A DNA stretch of 22,378 nucleotides. Source: Candidatus Parvarchaeota archaeon (GTDB lineage Archaea; Nanobdellota; Nanobdellia; Parvarchaeales; Parvarchaeaceae). The position numbers and the translations under genes were made by a program. The notes beneath the pieces were generated by a model, which saw only the letters and a program-made list of their open reading frames with translations, made no database searches and was not told where the DNA came from. This document shows positions 14,912-21,922 of this stretch, piece by piece; the first letter of the stretch is position 1, and each line of letters starts with the position of its first letter. The stretch spans positions 1 through 22,378 of the forward strand of contig JAPDMB010000006.1 in NCBI GenBank assembly GCA_025920305.1, given 5' to 3'.

Positions 14912-16792
14912 ATGGGCAGTCGTCTGGATATAGTTGAGGAGACGTTAAGCGATATAGCTGCGCGCCTGAACCTTAGCAGCGCAGATGAAGTCAGGACTTA
15001 TATCAGCAATAAGACTTACGGGTACGGAGGGGATTTTTCCCTGATCCTGGCGCTGAAAGAAAGCAAAGTCAAGCATATCCCGCCTGAAAAAGCCGCGGAG
15101 GAGATAAAATCGAAGCTTTCAGGGATGCGTTTTATCAAAAAAGTAGACGCTGTGAATGGATACGTCAACTTCTGGTACGATTTTGAAGAGATAGTAAAAG
15201 CGCTGTCAGAGGGGTTTGATGAAAGCTATGGGAGGGACGATCAAGGCAAGGGTAAGAGGATAATGATAGAGCATACCAGCGTGAATCCGAATAAAGCGAT
15301 ACACATAGGCCATGTAAGGAACTCTGCCATCGGGGACGCTCTATCCAGGCTGTTAAATTTCGTCGGCTATGATGTAATCGTTACGAATTACATCGATGAT
15401 ACCGGTGCGCAGGTAGCCGATAATGTAGTCGGCGTGAAGTTCCTCGGTTTTCCAAGGAGCAAAGAGGGCGTGAAGGCAGATCATTATCTGGGAGACGAAG
15501 TCTACGTAAAGGTGAATAAGTTGTATGAAAAGGATCCGGCGCTGATGGAAAAGAGGAGCCTGGTATTGAAGGCGATGGAGGAAGGCAGCGGGGAGCTTGC
15601 CGCCCTGGCGCGCGATATGGTAATAGACGTGCTTAAAGGGCAGTTGAAGACGATGGAAAGACTCGGCGTGTTCTACGATCTGATAAACTATGAATCCCAC
15701 ATACTGGCATACAAGTTCTGGGCGACCGCCTTCTCGCAGATGAAGGAGATCGGAGCCGTGAAACTGGTTACAGACGGGGACAAGAAGGGCTGCTGGGTTT
15801 TCTCCTCCTCTCCGCAGGGCGATGATAAGATACTTGTGCGCTCGGACGGGACCGTCGTATACGCCGGTAAAGATATAGCCTACGCTATGTGGAAACACGG
15901 CCTTCTGAAGGGCGATTTTAGATACAAGAGGTTTGGCATGCAGAGAAATGGCAAGGAGCTGTGGACTACCACTCTCGATGAAGAGTCAGAGGAGAAGCAC
16001 CCTGTTTTCAACGGAGTCGACCAGTCTATAAGCGTGGTAGACATACGGCAGAGCTATGAGCAAAGCATCGTAAAAGAAGCCATCGAGAGGCTCAGCGCCG
16101 GAAAGCCTATTAGATATGTGCACTACGGCTACGAGGTCGTGGCGCTGTCTCCAAACACTGCGAATAAGCTTGGCATGAACGCTGAGGAAAAAGATGTCCT
16201 TCAGATGAGCGGGCGAAAGGGGATATACATAAACGCCGATGATTTCTTAGACAGACTTTATGGGCTGATATTAGATGAAACGAAGGATAAAAACCATGAA
16301 TTAAGTGAAGAGGAATGCAAAGTGGTTGCCGAGTCGCTTGCGGTGTCTGTCCTCAGATATGAGATGATAAGGACGGATCCGAAGAAGATGATAGTTTTCG
16401 ATATAGACGAAGCCCTCAACCTGGAGTCTAAAGGCGCGGTTTACATAGAGTACACTCTAAGCCGCATGGCCGGCATCATCAGGAACTCCGCTGAAGAAGA
16501 CGGGGGCAGCGTGCCGATACCTGACTTGAGCGATGCCGACAGGAAGCTTCTGCGCGGCATAATCGAGTTTCCCGGGGTCATAAAAGCGGCTGCAAAAAAT
16601 CTTGATCTGGTGGGGATAGCCGGATTCATGTCCAGTTTTGCGTCCGATTTCAATAACTTTTATGCGAAGGAGCCGGTTTTAAAGGCAGAAGGAGACTTGA
16701 GAAGGTTCAGGCTGTGGCTGGTAAAGGCTTCGAAGCAGGTCCTAACAGATGCGGCGAGTATCGTCGGAATGGTGCCTCTTGATAGGATGTGA
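14912..16792 (+). CDS. argS: Arginyl-tRNA synthetase
   Basis: A 626-residue class I aminoacyl-tRNA synthetase that charges tRNA-Arg. It has the N-terminal Arg-specific additional domain (1-110), the HIGH motif (131-134) within the typical ArgRS context EHTSVNPNKAIHIGHVRNSA, and the KMSKS-equivalent QMSGRKG (431-437), the degenerate form common in archaeal ArgRS. The C-terminal helical DALR anticodon-binding domain spans about 505-626 (YTLSRMAGIIRNSAE ... ASKQVLTDAASIVGMVPLDRM). The length is normal. It stands alone on its strand, divergent from the aIF2-alpha operon. Confidence 0.96.
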   Translation: MGSRLDIVEETLSDIAARLNLSSADEVRTYISNKTYGYGGDFSLILALKESKVKHIPPEKAAEEIKSKLSGMRFIKKVDAVNGYVNFWYDFEEIVKALSEGFDESYGRDDQGKGKRIMIEHTSVNPNKAIHIGHVRNSAIGDALSRLLNFVGYDVIVTNYIDDTGAQVADNVVGVKFLGFPRSKEGVKADHYLGDEVYVKVNKLYEKDPALMEKRSLVLKAMEEGSGELAALARDMVIDVLKGQLKTMERLGVFYDLINYESHILAYKFWATAFSQMKEIGAVKLVTDGDKKGCWVFSSSPQGDDKILVRSDGTVVYAGKDIAYAMWKHGLLKGDFRYKRFGMQRNGKELWTTTLDEESEEKHPVFNGVDQSISVVDIRQSYEQSIVKEAIERLSAGKPIRYVHYGYEVVALSPNTANKLGMNAEEKDVLQMSGRKGIYINADDFLDRLYGLILDETKDKNHELSEEECKVVAESLAVSVLRYEMIRTDPKKMIVFDIDEALNLESKGAVYIEYTLSRMAGIIRNSAEEDGGSVPIPDLSDADRKLLRGIIEFPGVIKAAAKNLDLVGIAGFMSSFASDFNNFYAKEPVLKAEGDLRRFRLWLVKASKQVLTDAASIVGMVPLDRM

Positions 16793-16829
16793 ATCTATCT
16801 TTGCATCCTTTGACATGGATTCTCCCGCC

Positions 16830-16958
16830 TCATTCACTTTGTCGAATAGATATGCACATTATGAAATCTTTTAGGATATTCTTATTCTCATCCAGAATAC
16901 TTTTATCCTTCAAAAAAGAACTAAGCTCAGGCTCAAACCCTTTTTTCTTGTCATCCAT
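16830..16958 (-). CDS. Small protein of unknown function (42 codons), possibly frameshifted
   Basis: The ORF encodes MDDKKKGFEPELSSFLKDKS followed by ILDENKNILKDFIMCISIRQ and SE, a charged, mostly helical peptide that I do not recognise. Its expression signals are good: a TATA element at about 17005-17013, GAGGTG (16964-16969) 5 nt before the ATG, and clear separation from its neighbours. After residue 35 the reading becomes less protein-like, while the frame one base away continues as AYLFDKVNEAGESMSKDAKI and stays open to a TAG at 16742-16744, inside the argS 3' end. The gene may therefore be a frameshifted remnant of a protein of about 70 residues, or have a sequencing error near 16855. 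It is the only coding content in the roughly 230-bp gap between argS and tRNA-Glu. Confidence 0.45.
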   Translation of the reverse strand: MDDKKKGFEPELSSFLKDKSILDENKNILKDFIMCISIRQSE

Positions 16959-16972
16959 ACATGCACCTCGTG

Positions 16973-16987
16973 TTTTTACTTTTTTTT
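16973..16987 (+). terminator. Oligo-T tracts downstream of argS
   Basis: Two T runs (16973-16977 and 16980-16987) on the plus strand, about 180 nt after argS, fit archaeal oligo-T termination. This is a weak call from composition only. Confidence 0.25.
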
Positions 16988-17019
16988 AAAGACGACAAGG
17001 GGCATTATAAATTGAAGCT

Positions 17020-17092
17020 TGCCCCGGCCGGGATTTGAACCCGGGTCTTCGGCTCGAAAGGCCGGTGTCCTTGGCCTCTAGACTATCGGGGC
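17020..17092 (-). tRNA. tRNA-Glu (anticodon TTC)
   Basis: Read on the minus strand, the molecule has acceptor GCCCCGA/CCGGGGC, a D arm with stem GTCT/GGAC, an anticodon loop CTTTCGA with anticodon TTC, variable bases AGAC, T arm CCGGG-TTCAAAT-CCCGG and discriminator A at 17020. There is no intron and no encoded CCA. Two pairs are A-C mismatches: A7-C66 in the acceptor stem and C27-A43 at the top of the anticodon stem. A TATA-like run (GTTATATT, 17119-17126) overlapping the topA stop lies about 26 nt upstream. Confidence 0.93.
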
Positions 17093-17125
17093 GATCAACA
17101 TTATAAACTAAGTATAGGAATATAA

Positions 17126-19183
17126 CTACTTCTCTTTGGCCTTCGCAGGTTCTTTGGTTTTCTCCTTATCAGCCTCTGTATGGCATGCGGGGTTGACGCA
17201 GAATATGTAGGTTCTTTTGCTCTCTTTTCCCCTCCATTCTATCTCATGCAGTCCGCACTTCGGACATGTCTGGGGAGAGATGAAGATATACCCGGACTGC
17301 GGCAGCGGCATTGCGAAATGGCAGTTAGGATAATTTGAGCAGCCTACGAACCTCTTATGAGTCCTCTTCGAGATTATCATCTTAAGATCATGCCCGCAGA
17401 GAGGGCACTTTCCGAATACATACTGCTGAAGCAGGGCCTTGTGCATCAGCTCCCCTACTTCCTTTTTCTTCTTCTCAAGGTCGCTTAATATCTCAGAGAC
17501 GTCCTTTCTGGCCTCATCAACCACCTCTTCCTTACTCTTCTTAGCTTCGGTGATATTGTTCATCTCCTCCTCTAGATCAGCCGTCAGTTTAGGTCCGGTA
17601 AGCTCAGGTGATATTTTCTTCAGGCTCTGCGTGACTGCAAATGCGACTTCGCTTGGTATCAGCGTCTTGCTGGCGGAGATATACCTCCTCAGCATAAGTT
17701 TAGAGAGTATATCCGGCCTGGTGGATTTGGTCCCCAGCCTGTACTCCTCCATCAACTTTATCATCCCTCCCTGCGAGTAGCGGGGAGGAGGCGCAGTCTC
17801 GGCTTCCTCTTCATCTATCGATTTTACCCTTAATATCTGCCCCTCTTTCAGTTTTGGAGGCAGTATGTTCTCCTCATACTTTGAATAGATGTAAGCCGAT
17901 CTCCAGCCGGGCTCCAAGACCTTCGCTCCATGCAGTTCAAATTCCTTCCCATTTATGTCCAAAGTTACAAGCATAGACTCCTCTTTGGACGGGTCCATGA
18001 AAGTAGCCAGGAATCTCCTGCTTATCAGATCAAATATCTTAAATTCCTGCGGTGTAAGTTTTTCATCCGGAAGCTTCACAGGATGTATTGGCGGATGGTC
18101 TTTAGCGGTCTTACCTGAGGTCGGATGCAGTTCAGCGCTTAACACCTTATCTGTGAACTGCTTGTATCTTCTATCCTTTCCGAGCTCATTGAGTATCTCC
18201 TTTAGATTCAGCGTCGGTGGATAGGACTGGTTGTCTGTCCTCGGGTATGACACGTATCCCTTCATGTACAGCCCCTGCACAATCCTCATGGCATTCATGA
18301 TGGAGAAGCCTGCAGAGGCGGCGCTCCTGAGGAAAGTCGTGGTGTCGAAAGGCTTTGGAGGCAGCACGCTCCTAAGTTTTTTGCTTATTGACACTATCCT
18401 TGCCTCTTTAGCCTTCTTAACAGCTCTGATCTTTTCAGCTTCTTTGGGATCGAATATTTTTTCCTCCTTGTAATTCGCCAGCATCTCGTTCCCTTCAAAA
18501 TCCAGCCTGGCTGTAAAACTCCAGAATTTTTGAGGCTTGAAGTCCCTCCTCTCCTGTTCTCTGTCGACGATGAAGGTCAAGGTGGGAGTCTGCACCCTTC
18601 CCACGGAGAGATATGAGTTCCCCAGCCTCCTCGCGGACAGGGATATGAACCTAGTAAGGACCGCACCGAGTATCAGATCTATCTCTCTTCTTGCGTCCGC
18701 GCTGTCGGCTAGATTCTTATTCGGTTCCTTGAGATTGGAGAAAGACTCGGACAGTTCGGATTTGGTAAGGGAGGAGAAAACCGCACGGTAGATCTTTATC
18801 CTGCTGTTTACGGATCTCACGACGTCTATCGCCTCGAATCCTATCGATTCTCCTTCGGTGTCATAGTCAGTGGCTATTATGACCTTTTCAGCCTTCTTCG
18901 CATAATCTTTCAGGACATCGATGTTGTCTATCGCCGTATCAGCGTAATCAAGCTTTGAATAGATCATCTCCTTGAGCGTATCGTAGCTCCATTTCTTGTA
19001 TTTGGATGGGTACTTAACCTCCTTTATGTGCCCTTTCAGAGGGATGACAACCGACTCTTCCCCATTTATCTTAGTTATCCAGACTTTTACTGGCCCGTAT
19101 TCCTTTGAGGAGATCCTTGATTCGCTTAAGTTTTTGGCTATCGTTTCAGCTGCCGTGCTCTTCTCTGCAATTATCATCTGCAT
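17126..19183 (-). CDS. topA: DNA topoisomerase I (type IA)
   Basis: A 685-residue type IA topoisomerase that relaxes negatively supercoiled DNA through a transient 5'-phosphotyrosine link. The Toprim domain shows Glu7 in IIAEKS and Asp106/Asp108 in ATDYDTEGES. SVGRVQTPTL (193-202) is the family motif. The active-site Tyr313 lies in GYVSYPRTDN, and His-containing strand HPPIHPV follows. The C-terminus carries two four-cysteine zinc ribbons (CPLCGHDLK ... CSNYPNC and CPKCGLHE ... CVNPAC), then a Lys/Glu-rich tail. There is no reverse gyrase helicase domain. The ATG at 19183 is 26 nt from the TATA element and has no Shine-Dalgarno, so it is probably leaderless; Met3 is an alternative start. Confidence 0.95.
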   Translation of the reverse strand: MQMIIAEKSTAAETIAKNLSESRISSKEYGPVKVWITKINGEESVVIPLKGHIKEVKYPSKYKKWSYDTLKEMIYSKLDYADTAIDNIDVLKDYAKKAEKVIIATDYDTEGESIGFEAIDVVRSVNSRIKIYRAVFSSLTKSELSESFSNLKEPNKNLADSADARREIDLILGAVLTRFISLSARRLGNSYLSVGRVQTPTLTFIVDREQERRDFKPQKFWSFTARLDFEGNEMLANYKEEKIFDPKEAEKIRAVKKAKEARIVSISKKLRSVLPPKPFDTTTFLRSAASAGFSIMNAMRIVQGLYMKGYVSYPRTDNQSYPPTLNLKEILNELGKDRRYKQFTDKVLSAELHPTSGKTAKDHPPIHPVKLPDEKLTPQEFKIFDLISRRFLATFMDPSKEESMLVTLDINGKEFELHGAKVLEPGWRSAYIYSKYEENILPPKLKEGQILRVKSIDEEEAETAPPPRYSQGGMIKLMEEYRLGTKSTRPDILSKLMLRRYISASKTLIPSEVAFAVTQSLKKISPELTGPKLTADLEEEMNNITEAKKSKEEVVDEARKDVSEILSDLEKKKKEVGELMHKALLQQYVFGKCPLCGHDLKMIISKRTHKRFVGCSNYPNCHFAMPLPQSGYIFISPQTCPKCGLHEIEWRGKESKRTYIFCVNPACHTEADKEKTKEPAKAKEK

Positions 19184-19203
19184 CTTTAAACCTTGGATGT
19201 CTT

Positions 19204-19216
19204 CGTTTATAAAGTC
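19204..19216 (-). promoter_or_regulatory. TATA promoter of topA
   Basis: GACTTTATAAACG on the minus strand is centred near 19210, 26-27 nt before the ATG at 19183. Confidence 0.55.
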
Positions 19217-19247
19217 TTTTAGGCGTGCTCTGCCCTGCGGCGTCTGC

Positions 19248-19328
19248 TTAGTATCCAGCGAACTCCTCTATCAGTATGTTATCTTCCAGTACCTCTGCAT
19301 CCAGCAGCTTTTGCATCCTAGCAGCCAT
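19248..19328 (-). CDS. Possible very small protein (26 codons) upstream of topA
   Basis: The frame reads MAARMQKLLDAEVLEDNILI then EEFAGY and stop, an amphipathic, acidic, helix-prone peptide that I do not recognise. AAGGAT lies directly before the ATG, which is too close for an ideal ribosome site, and a TATA-like CTATATTTTA (about 19379-19388) is upstream on the same strand. It sits between the topA promoter and the dcd promoter, in an otherwise empty 260-bp gap. It could be a chance ORF or an upstream peptide of topA. Confidence 0.25.
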   Translation of the reverse strand: MAARMQKLLDAEVLEDNILIEEFAGY

Positions 19329-19412
19329 ATCCTTTCTCAGTAACTGTTACGATCGGTGTTTGTACCCATTCTAAGCGTAAAATATAGACCCAGCCAGCAT
19401 TGTTTGAAGAAG

Positions 19413-19424
19413 GTTTTTATACGT
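19413..19424 (+). promoter_or_regulatory. TATA promoter of dcd
   Basis: TTTTTATACG (about 19414-19423), centred near 19419, lies 26-27 nt before the ATG at 19446. No Shine-Dalgarno motif precedes that ATG. Confidence 0.55.
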
Positions 19425-19445
19425 ATAGGAATTAGAATAGAATCT

Positions 19446-19958
19446 ATGATATTTGGAGACAGAGATATAAGGGAAGCTATAAAGAGCGGAGAGATTAAGA
19501 TAGATCCTCTTTCGGAGGACACGATAAGGGAAGACGGGGTGGATCTAAGGCTCGGCGATGAATTTGTAAGGCTTAGGAGCTTCAAGGGAGAGGTATTCGA
19601 TTCAGCGGCAAAATATGATGCTTTTTCGAAGGAGAAGGCCCAGGAGTTCATCATAAACCCCAATGAGAGGATATTGTCGGTCACAAAGGAGAATATCTCA
19701 TTGTCCAACAATCTAATAGGCTTCGTAAACCTCAGGTCCTCATATGCAAGGATAGGGATAATCATCCCCCCGACTATAGTCGATGCGGGCTTTTCTGGGA
19801 AGCTCACGATAGAGATGATCGGCTCTGAGTTCCCGATAAAGCTGCATGCTGATGACAGGTTCCTGCACCTGGTCTTCTCAAGGACGATTTCACCGGTTGA
19901 GAACCCATACAGAGGCAAATACGCGAATAAGGGAGGAGTGGAGACTGCGAAGTTTTAG
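19446..19958 (+). CDS. dcd: dCTP deaminase / dUTPase family protein
   Basis: A 170-residue trimeric nucleotide-pool enzyme that deaminates dCTP to dUTP, perhaps also cleaving dUTP to dUMP as in some archaeal bifunctional forms. Visible landmarks are EDGVDLRLGDEF (29-40), NLRSSYARIG (95-104), PPTIVDAGFSGKLTIEM (108-124) with the catalytic-type Glu123, and the C-terminal YRGKYANKGG (155-164), which closes over the nucleotide. The frame extends upstream to an ATG at 19356, but the start at 19446 fits family length, begins MIFGDRDIREAI and lies at the leaderless distance from the TATA box. It is followed closely by the CDGSH gene. Deaminase-only versus bifunctional cannot be decided by eye. Confidence 0.88.
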   Translation: MIFGDRDIREAIKSGEIKIDPLSEDTIREDGVDLRLGDEFVRLRSFKGEVFDSAAKYDAFSKEKAQEFIINPNERILSVTKENISLSNNLIGFVNLRSSYARIGIIIPPTIVDAGFSGKLTIEMIGSEFPIKLHADDRFLHLVFSRTISPVENPYRGKYANKGGVETAKF

Positions 19959-19969
19959 GAGGGATGAGC

Positions 19970-20227
19970 ATGGCAAGACTTGTGAGGCATGACGCGAAGA
20001 AACCATACATCGTAAAATTAGGGGATATAGAAGCCTTCAAAAGCATGATAACAGACGAAAAGGTGAGAAATCTGTCAATCCACCTGTGTGCATGCGGGCT
20101 GTCTAACAACAAGCCGTTCTGCGATGGCAGCCATTTGAAGACACAGACCGAAGAGGAAGGTGTGATATACTTTTACGATGAGAAGGACGAGAGACATGAG
20201 CTGCCGATGAAGTATAAAAAAGAGTAG
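19970..20227 (+). CDS. CDGSH-type iron-sulfur protein
   Basis: An 85-residue small protein with one complete CDGSH domain. CACGLSNNKPFCDGSH (40-55) matches the pattern C-x-C-x2-S-x3-P-x-C-D-G-S-H, whose three Cys and one His hold a 2Fe-2S cluster. Such proteins take part in electron or cluster transfer; the partner here is unknown. The ATG at 19970 is chosen over the one at 19964 because AGGAGG ends directly at 19963, leaving workable spacing only for the second ATG. It follows dcd by 11 nt and is probably in the same transcript. No membrane segment is present, unlike eukaryotic mitoNEET. Confidence 0.88.
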   Translation: MARLVRHDAKKPYIVKLGDIEAFKSMITDEKVRNLSIHLCACGLSNNKPFCDGSHLKTQTEEEGVIYFYDEKDERHELPMKYKKE

Positions 20228-20241
20228 AAGGACATCGCGGA

Positions 20242-20253
20242 AAGTATATTAAA
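20242..20253 (+). promoter_or_regulatory. TATA promoter of initiator tRNA
   Basis: AGTATATTAAA (20243-20253) lies about 27 nt before the first tRNA base at 20278. Confidence 0.5.
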
Positions 20254-20277
20254 CACCGGCTTCTATTAGATAAGTGA

Positions 20278-20352
20278 AGCGGAGTAGAGCAGCCAGGAGT
20301 GCTCGCTGGGCTCATAACCCAGAGGTCATAGGTTCAAATCCTATCTCCGCTA
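20278..20352 (+). tRNA. Initiator tRNA-Met (anticodon CAT)
   Basis: The cloverleaf is complete: acceptor AGCGGAG/CTCCGCT, D stem GAGC/GCTC, anticodon stem CTGGG/CCCAG with loop CTCATAA, variable AGGTC, T arm ATAGG-TTCAAAT-CCTAT, discriminator A at 20352. The A1-U72 pair and the three consecutive G-C pairs at the base of the anticodon stem are the hallmarks of an initiator rather than an elongator Met tRNA. There is no intron and no encoded CCA. Confidence 0.94.
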
Positions 20353-20372
20353 TTTTTATCTTCTACTTTTTT
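20353..20372 (+). terminator. Oligo-T terminator after initiator tRNA
   Basis: The tRNA is followed at once by TTTTTATC and a second T run, TTTTTT, near 20367-20372, a typical archaeal T-rich termination site. Confidence 0.45.
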
Positions 20373-20385
20373 GGCAGCTCCTTTA

Positions 20386-20398
20386 AAGTATTTAAATG
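20386..20398 (+). promoter_or_regulatory. TATA promoter of the thioredoxin-like membrane protein
   Basis: GTATTTAAAT (20388-20397) is centred 26-27 nt before the ATG at 20419, and the gap has no Shine-Dalgarno. This selects the 20419 start over the TTG at 20371. Confidence 0.5.
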
Positions 20399-20418
20399 GA
20401 AAGTCTTTCATAATAAGA

Positions 20419-21816
20419 ATGCAACCTGCAGATGGCAATCCAGCGCCCAATGAGGGGCAGAAGGCTCCGGAGATAAGCAAAGAAGACGAGCTTGAGAGGC
20501 TCAGAAAAGAGAACGAGAGGCTTAAGGAGATCAATAGACTTAGGGAGGAGAACGAGAGGCTGAAGCAGAGCGTGCAGGGCGGGGCATCTCCTAAAGGAGT
20601 CAAGCAATTCAGGCTGAATAAGAATGTCTACATGTACGGCGGATTTGTCGCTGTAATAATCGTTGCCTTGCTGCTGTTGGTGTTTGTCTTCCATATATTT
20701 AATATCGTACCTTCTTCTACGACTCTGCAGCCGACGGTAAATGCAGGGGCGTCAGGCAAGTTCTTCGTGGGACCTGATGGCCAGCCTCTGGGATCTGCAT
20801 TTATAGCGGGACTATCTGATCTCAGCACCCAGCTCCAGCAGGTCGGCAGTGAAGAGCTGGCAGGGCGTATAGTAAATGAATCATACGGGTGCCTCAGTTC
20901 CAGCACAGGGCAGTTTATAGCCAATGCTACGAAGTGCAATTCGAACCAGGGATATTCTCCTTCACCAGCCTACTCTGTACTTGAATACGGCAACGGTTCT
21001 GGAACTTACAACATCATACCGCTAAAGGTCCCATCGGATTTCTCGAATATCTCTCTGGTCCAGGGCGGGAAGCCTACGATCGTTTATTTCGGGGCGCAGG
21101 GATGTCCTTTCTGTGCACAGATGAGATGGATACTGGCTGTTGCGCTTTCCAGGTTCGGAAATTTCAGCCAGCTGTTCTATGATAGGTCAGCCACGAATGA
21201 CTGGAACGTGCCCACTTTTATGTTCAACTTCTCAAGCAAGCTGTTCGATGAATCGACAGCTCAGCCTGCTATATCCAACGGTCAGGCGCCGTATGGCGAC
21301 AACAATCCTACGCCCTTAGTTTCTGGCGCCTACTACACATCAAAATACATCAACTTCGAGCCATTCGATGAGATGGGCGGGTCTTTTCTTGTGAATGTGA
21401 CGGGCATAGAGCAGCTGAGCCCATTCGCATACAGCGAGGTCTATCTCCCCTCAGGGAACGGCTTCAACGTCACTAATCCTTCGGCTATGACAGCGGACGG
21501 ATTCGGCATCACAAACTTTTTCCTAGGAGGCGTGCCATTCTTTGACATAAACAACCAGTTCGTATTTGACGGAGCCATAGACAATGCAGGCACCATACTT
21601 GATACAAGCACCGGCACCGTCTTTCCGCAGTATTCAAGCCAGCAGGACATACTTAATTCACTGGAGAATCCGGTCCAAGGTTCTTTCGGCCAGACTGTCT
21701 TAGGAGGGGCGAATATTTTGACGGCGCAGATATGTGAGACTATAAACAATACAGCGCCGGTCTGCTCCCTAACCTATATAAAAGGGCTGGAGAAGATGAT
21801 AAGCAGCGCGGTTTGA
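20419..21816 (+). CDS. Membrane-anchored thioredoxin-like protein with coiled coil (DUF929-like)
   Basis: A 465-residue protein. Residues 20-50 form a short coiled coil with repeated ENERL units, 74-95 a single membrane segment, and the rest is Asn/Ser-rich with many NxS/T sites, so it probably faces outside the cell. The core IVYFGAQGCPFCAQMRW (221-237) followed by ALSRFGNFS is a thioredoxin-fold CxxC (Cys229, Cys232) like the archaeal DUF929 family as I remember it. GVPFFDINNQFVFDG (371-385) supplies the cis-proline-like VPF and a beta strand. Extra cysteines are C158/C173 and the C-terminal pair C439-x9-C449. A role in disulfide formation or repair of secreted proteins is inferred. The protein at 7380-8525 appears to be a diverged paralogue. 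Confidence 0.72.
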   Translation: MQPADGNPAPNEGQKAPEISKEDELERLRKENERLKEINRLREENERLKQSVQGGASPKGVKQFRLNKNVYMYGGFVAVIIVALLLLVFVFHIFNIVPSSTTLQPTVNAGASGKFFVGPDGQPLGSAFIAGLSDLSTQLQQVGSEELAGRIVNESYGCLSSSTGQFIANATKCNSNQGYSPSPAYSVLEYGNGSGTYNIIPLKVPSDFSNISLVQGGKPTIVYFGAQGCPFCAQMRWILAVALSRFGNFSQLFYDRSATNDWNVPTFMFNFSSKLFDESTAQPAISNGQAPYGDNNPTPLVSGAYYTSKYINFEPFDEMGGSFLVNVTGIEQLSPFAYSEVYLPSGNGFNVTNPSAMTADGFGITNFFLGGVPFFDINNQFVFDGAIDNAGTILDTSTGTVFPQYSSQQDILNSLENPVQGSFGQTVLGGANILTAQICETINNTAPVCSLTYIKGLEKMISSAV

Positions 21817-21838
21817 AAGCTCCACAGTCCGCCGGCCG

Positions 21839-21922
21839 TCAGCGTATCCTTCTTTCCTTCGTTATGACCCTTGTAAGCGTAGTGAAGAAGAAAGATACGC
21901 CGAGCACATACTTAGTAAGCAT
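21839..21922 (-). CDS. Possible small membrane protein (27 codons) coupled to transporter
   Basis: The ATG shares its A with the TGA of the transporter (TGATG), a common translational-coupling arrangement. The peptide MLTKYVLGVSFFFTTLTRVI then TKERRIR has a short hydrophobic stretch and a basic end, which fits a single-pass micro-membrane protein with the basic end in the cytoplasm. The codons used (CTC, GGC, ACG, AGG, ATA) resemble neighbouring genes. I know no family. It could be chance, since 27 codons is short and the DNA also contains an imperfect inverted repeat. Confidence 0.3.
   Translation of the reverse strand: MLTKYVLGVSFFFTTLTRVITKERRIR

Noticed and set aside
15353..15898. Minus-strand open frame of 181 codons opposite argS
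   Set aside because: It is antisense to the conserved catalytic part of ArgRS and has no family feature.
19337..19918. Minus-strand open frame of 193 codons opposite dcd
   Set aside because: It mirrors the clearly conserved dcd frame, has no motif and no promoter of its own.
20371..20418. TTG start for the DUF929-like protein
   Set aside because: It would lie upstream of the TATA box and inside the tRNA terminator; the ATG at 20419 fits the promoter distance.
21842..21900. Imperfect inverted repeat (GCGTATC...GATACGC arms) between convergent genes, possible hairpin terminator
   Set aside because: The arms pair imperfectly beyond 7 bp, the loop is about 21 nt, there is no T run, and the sequence also reads as a small ORF; archaeal terminators rarely depend on hairpins.
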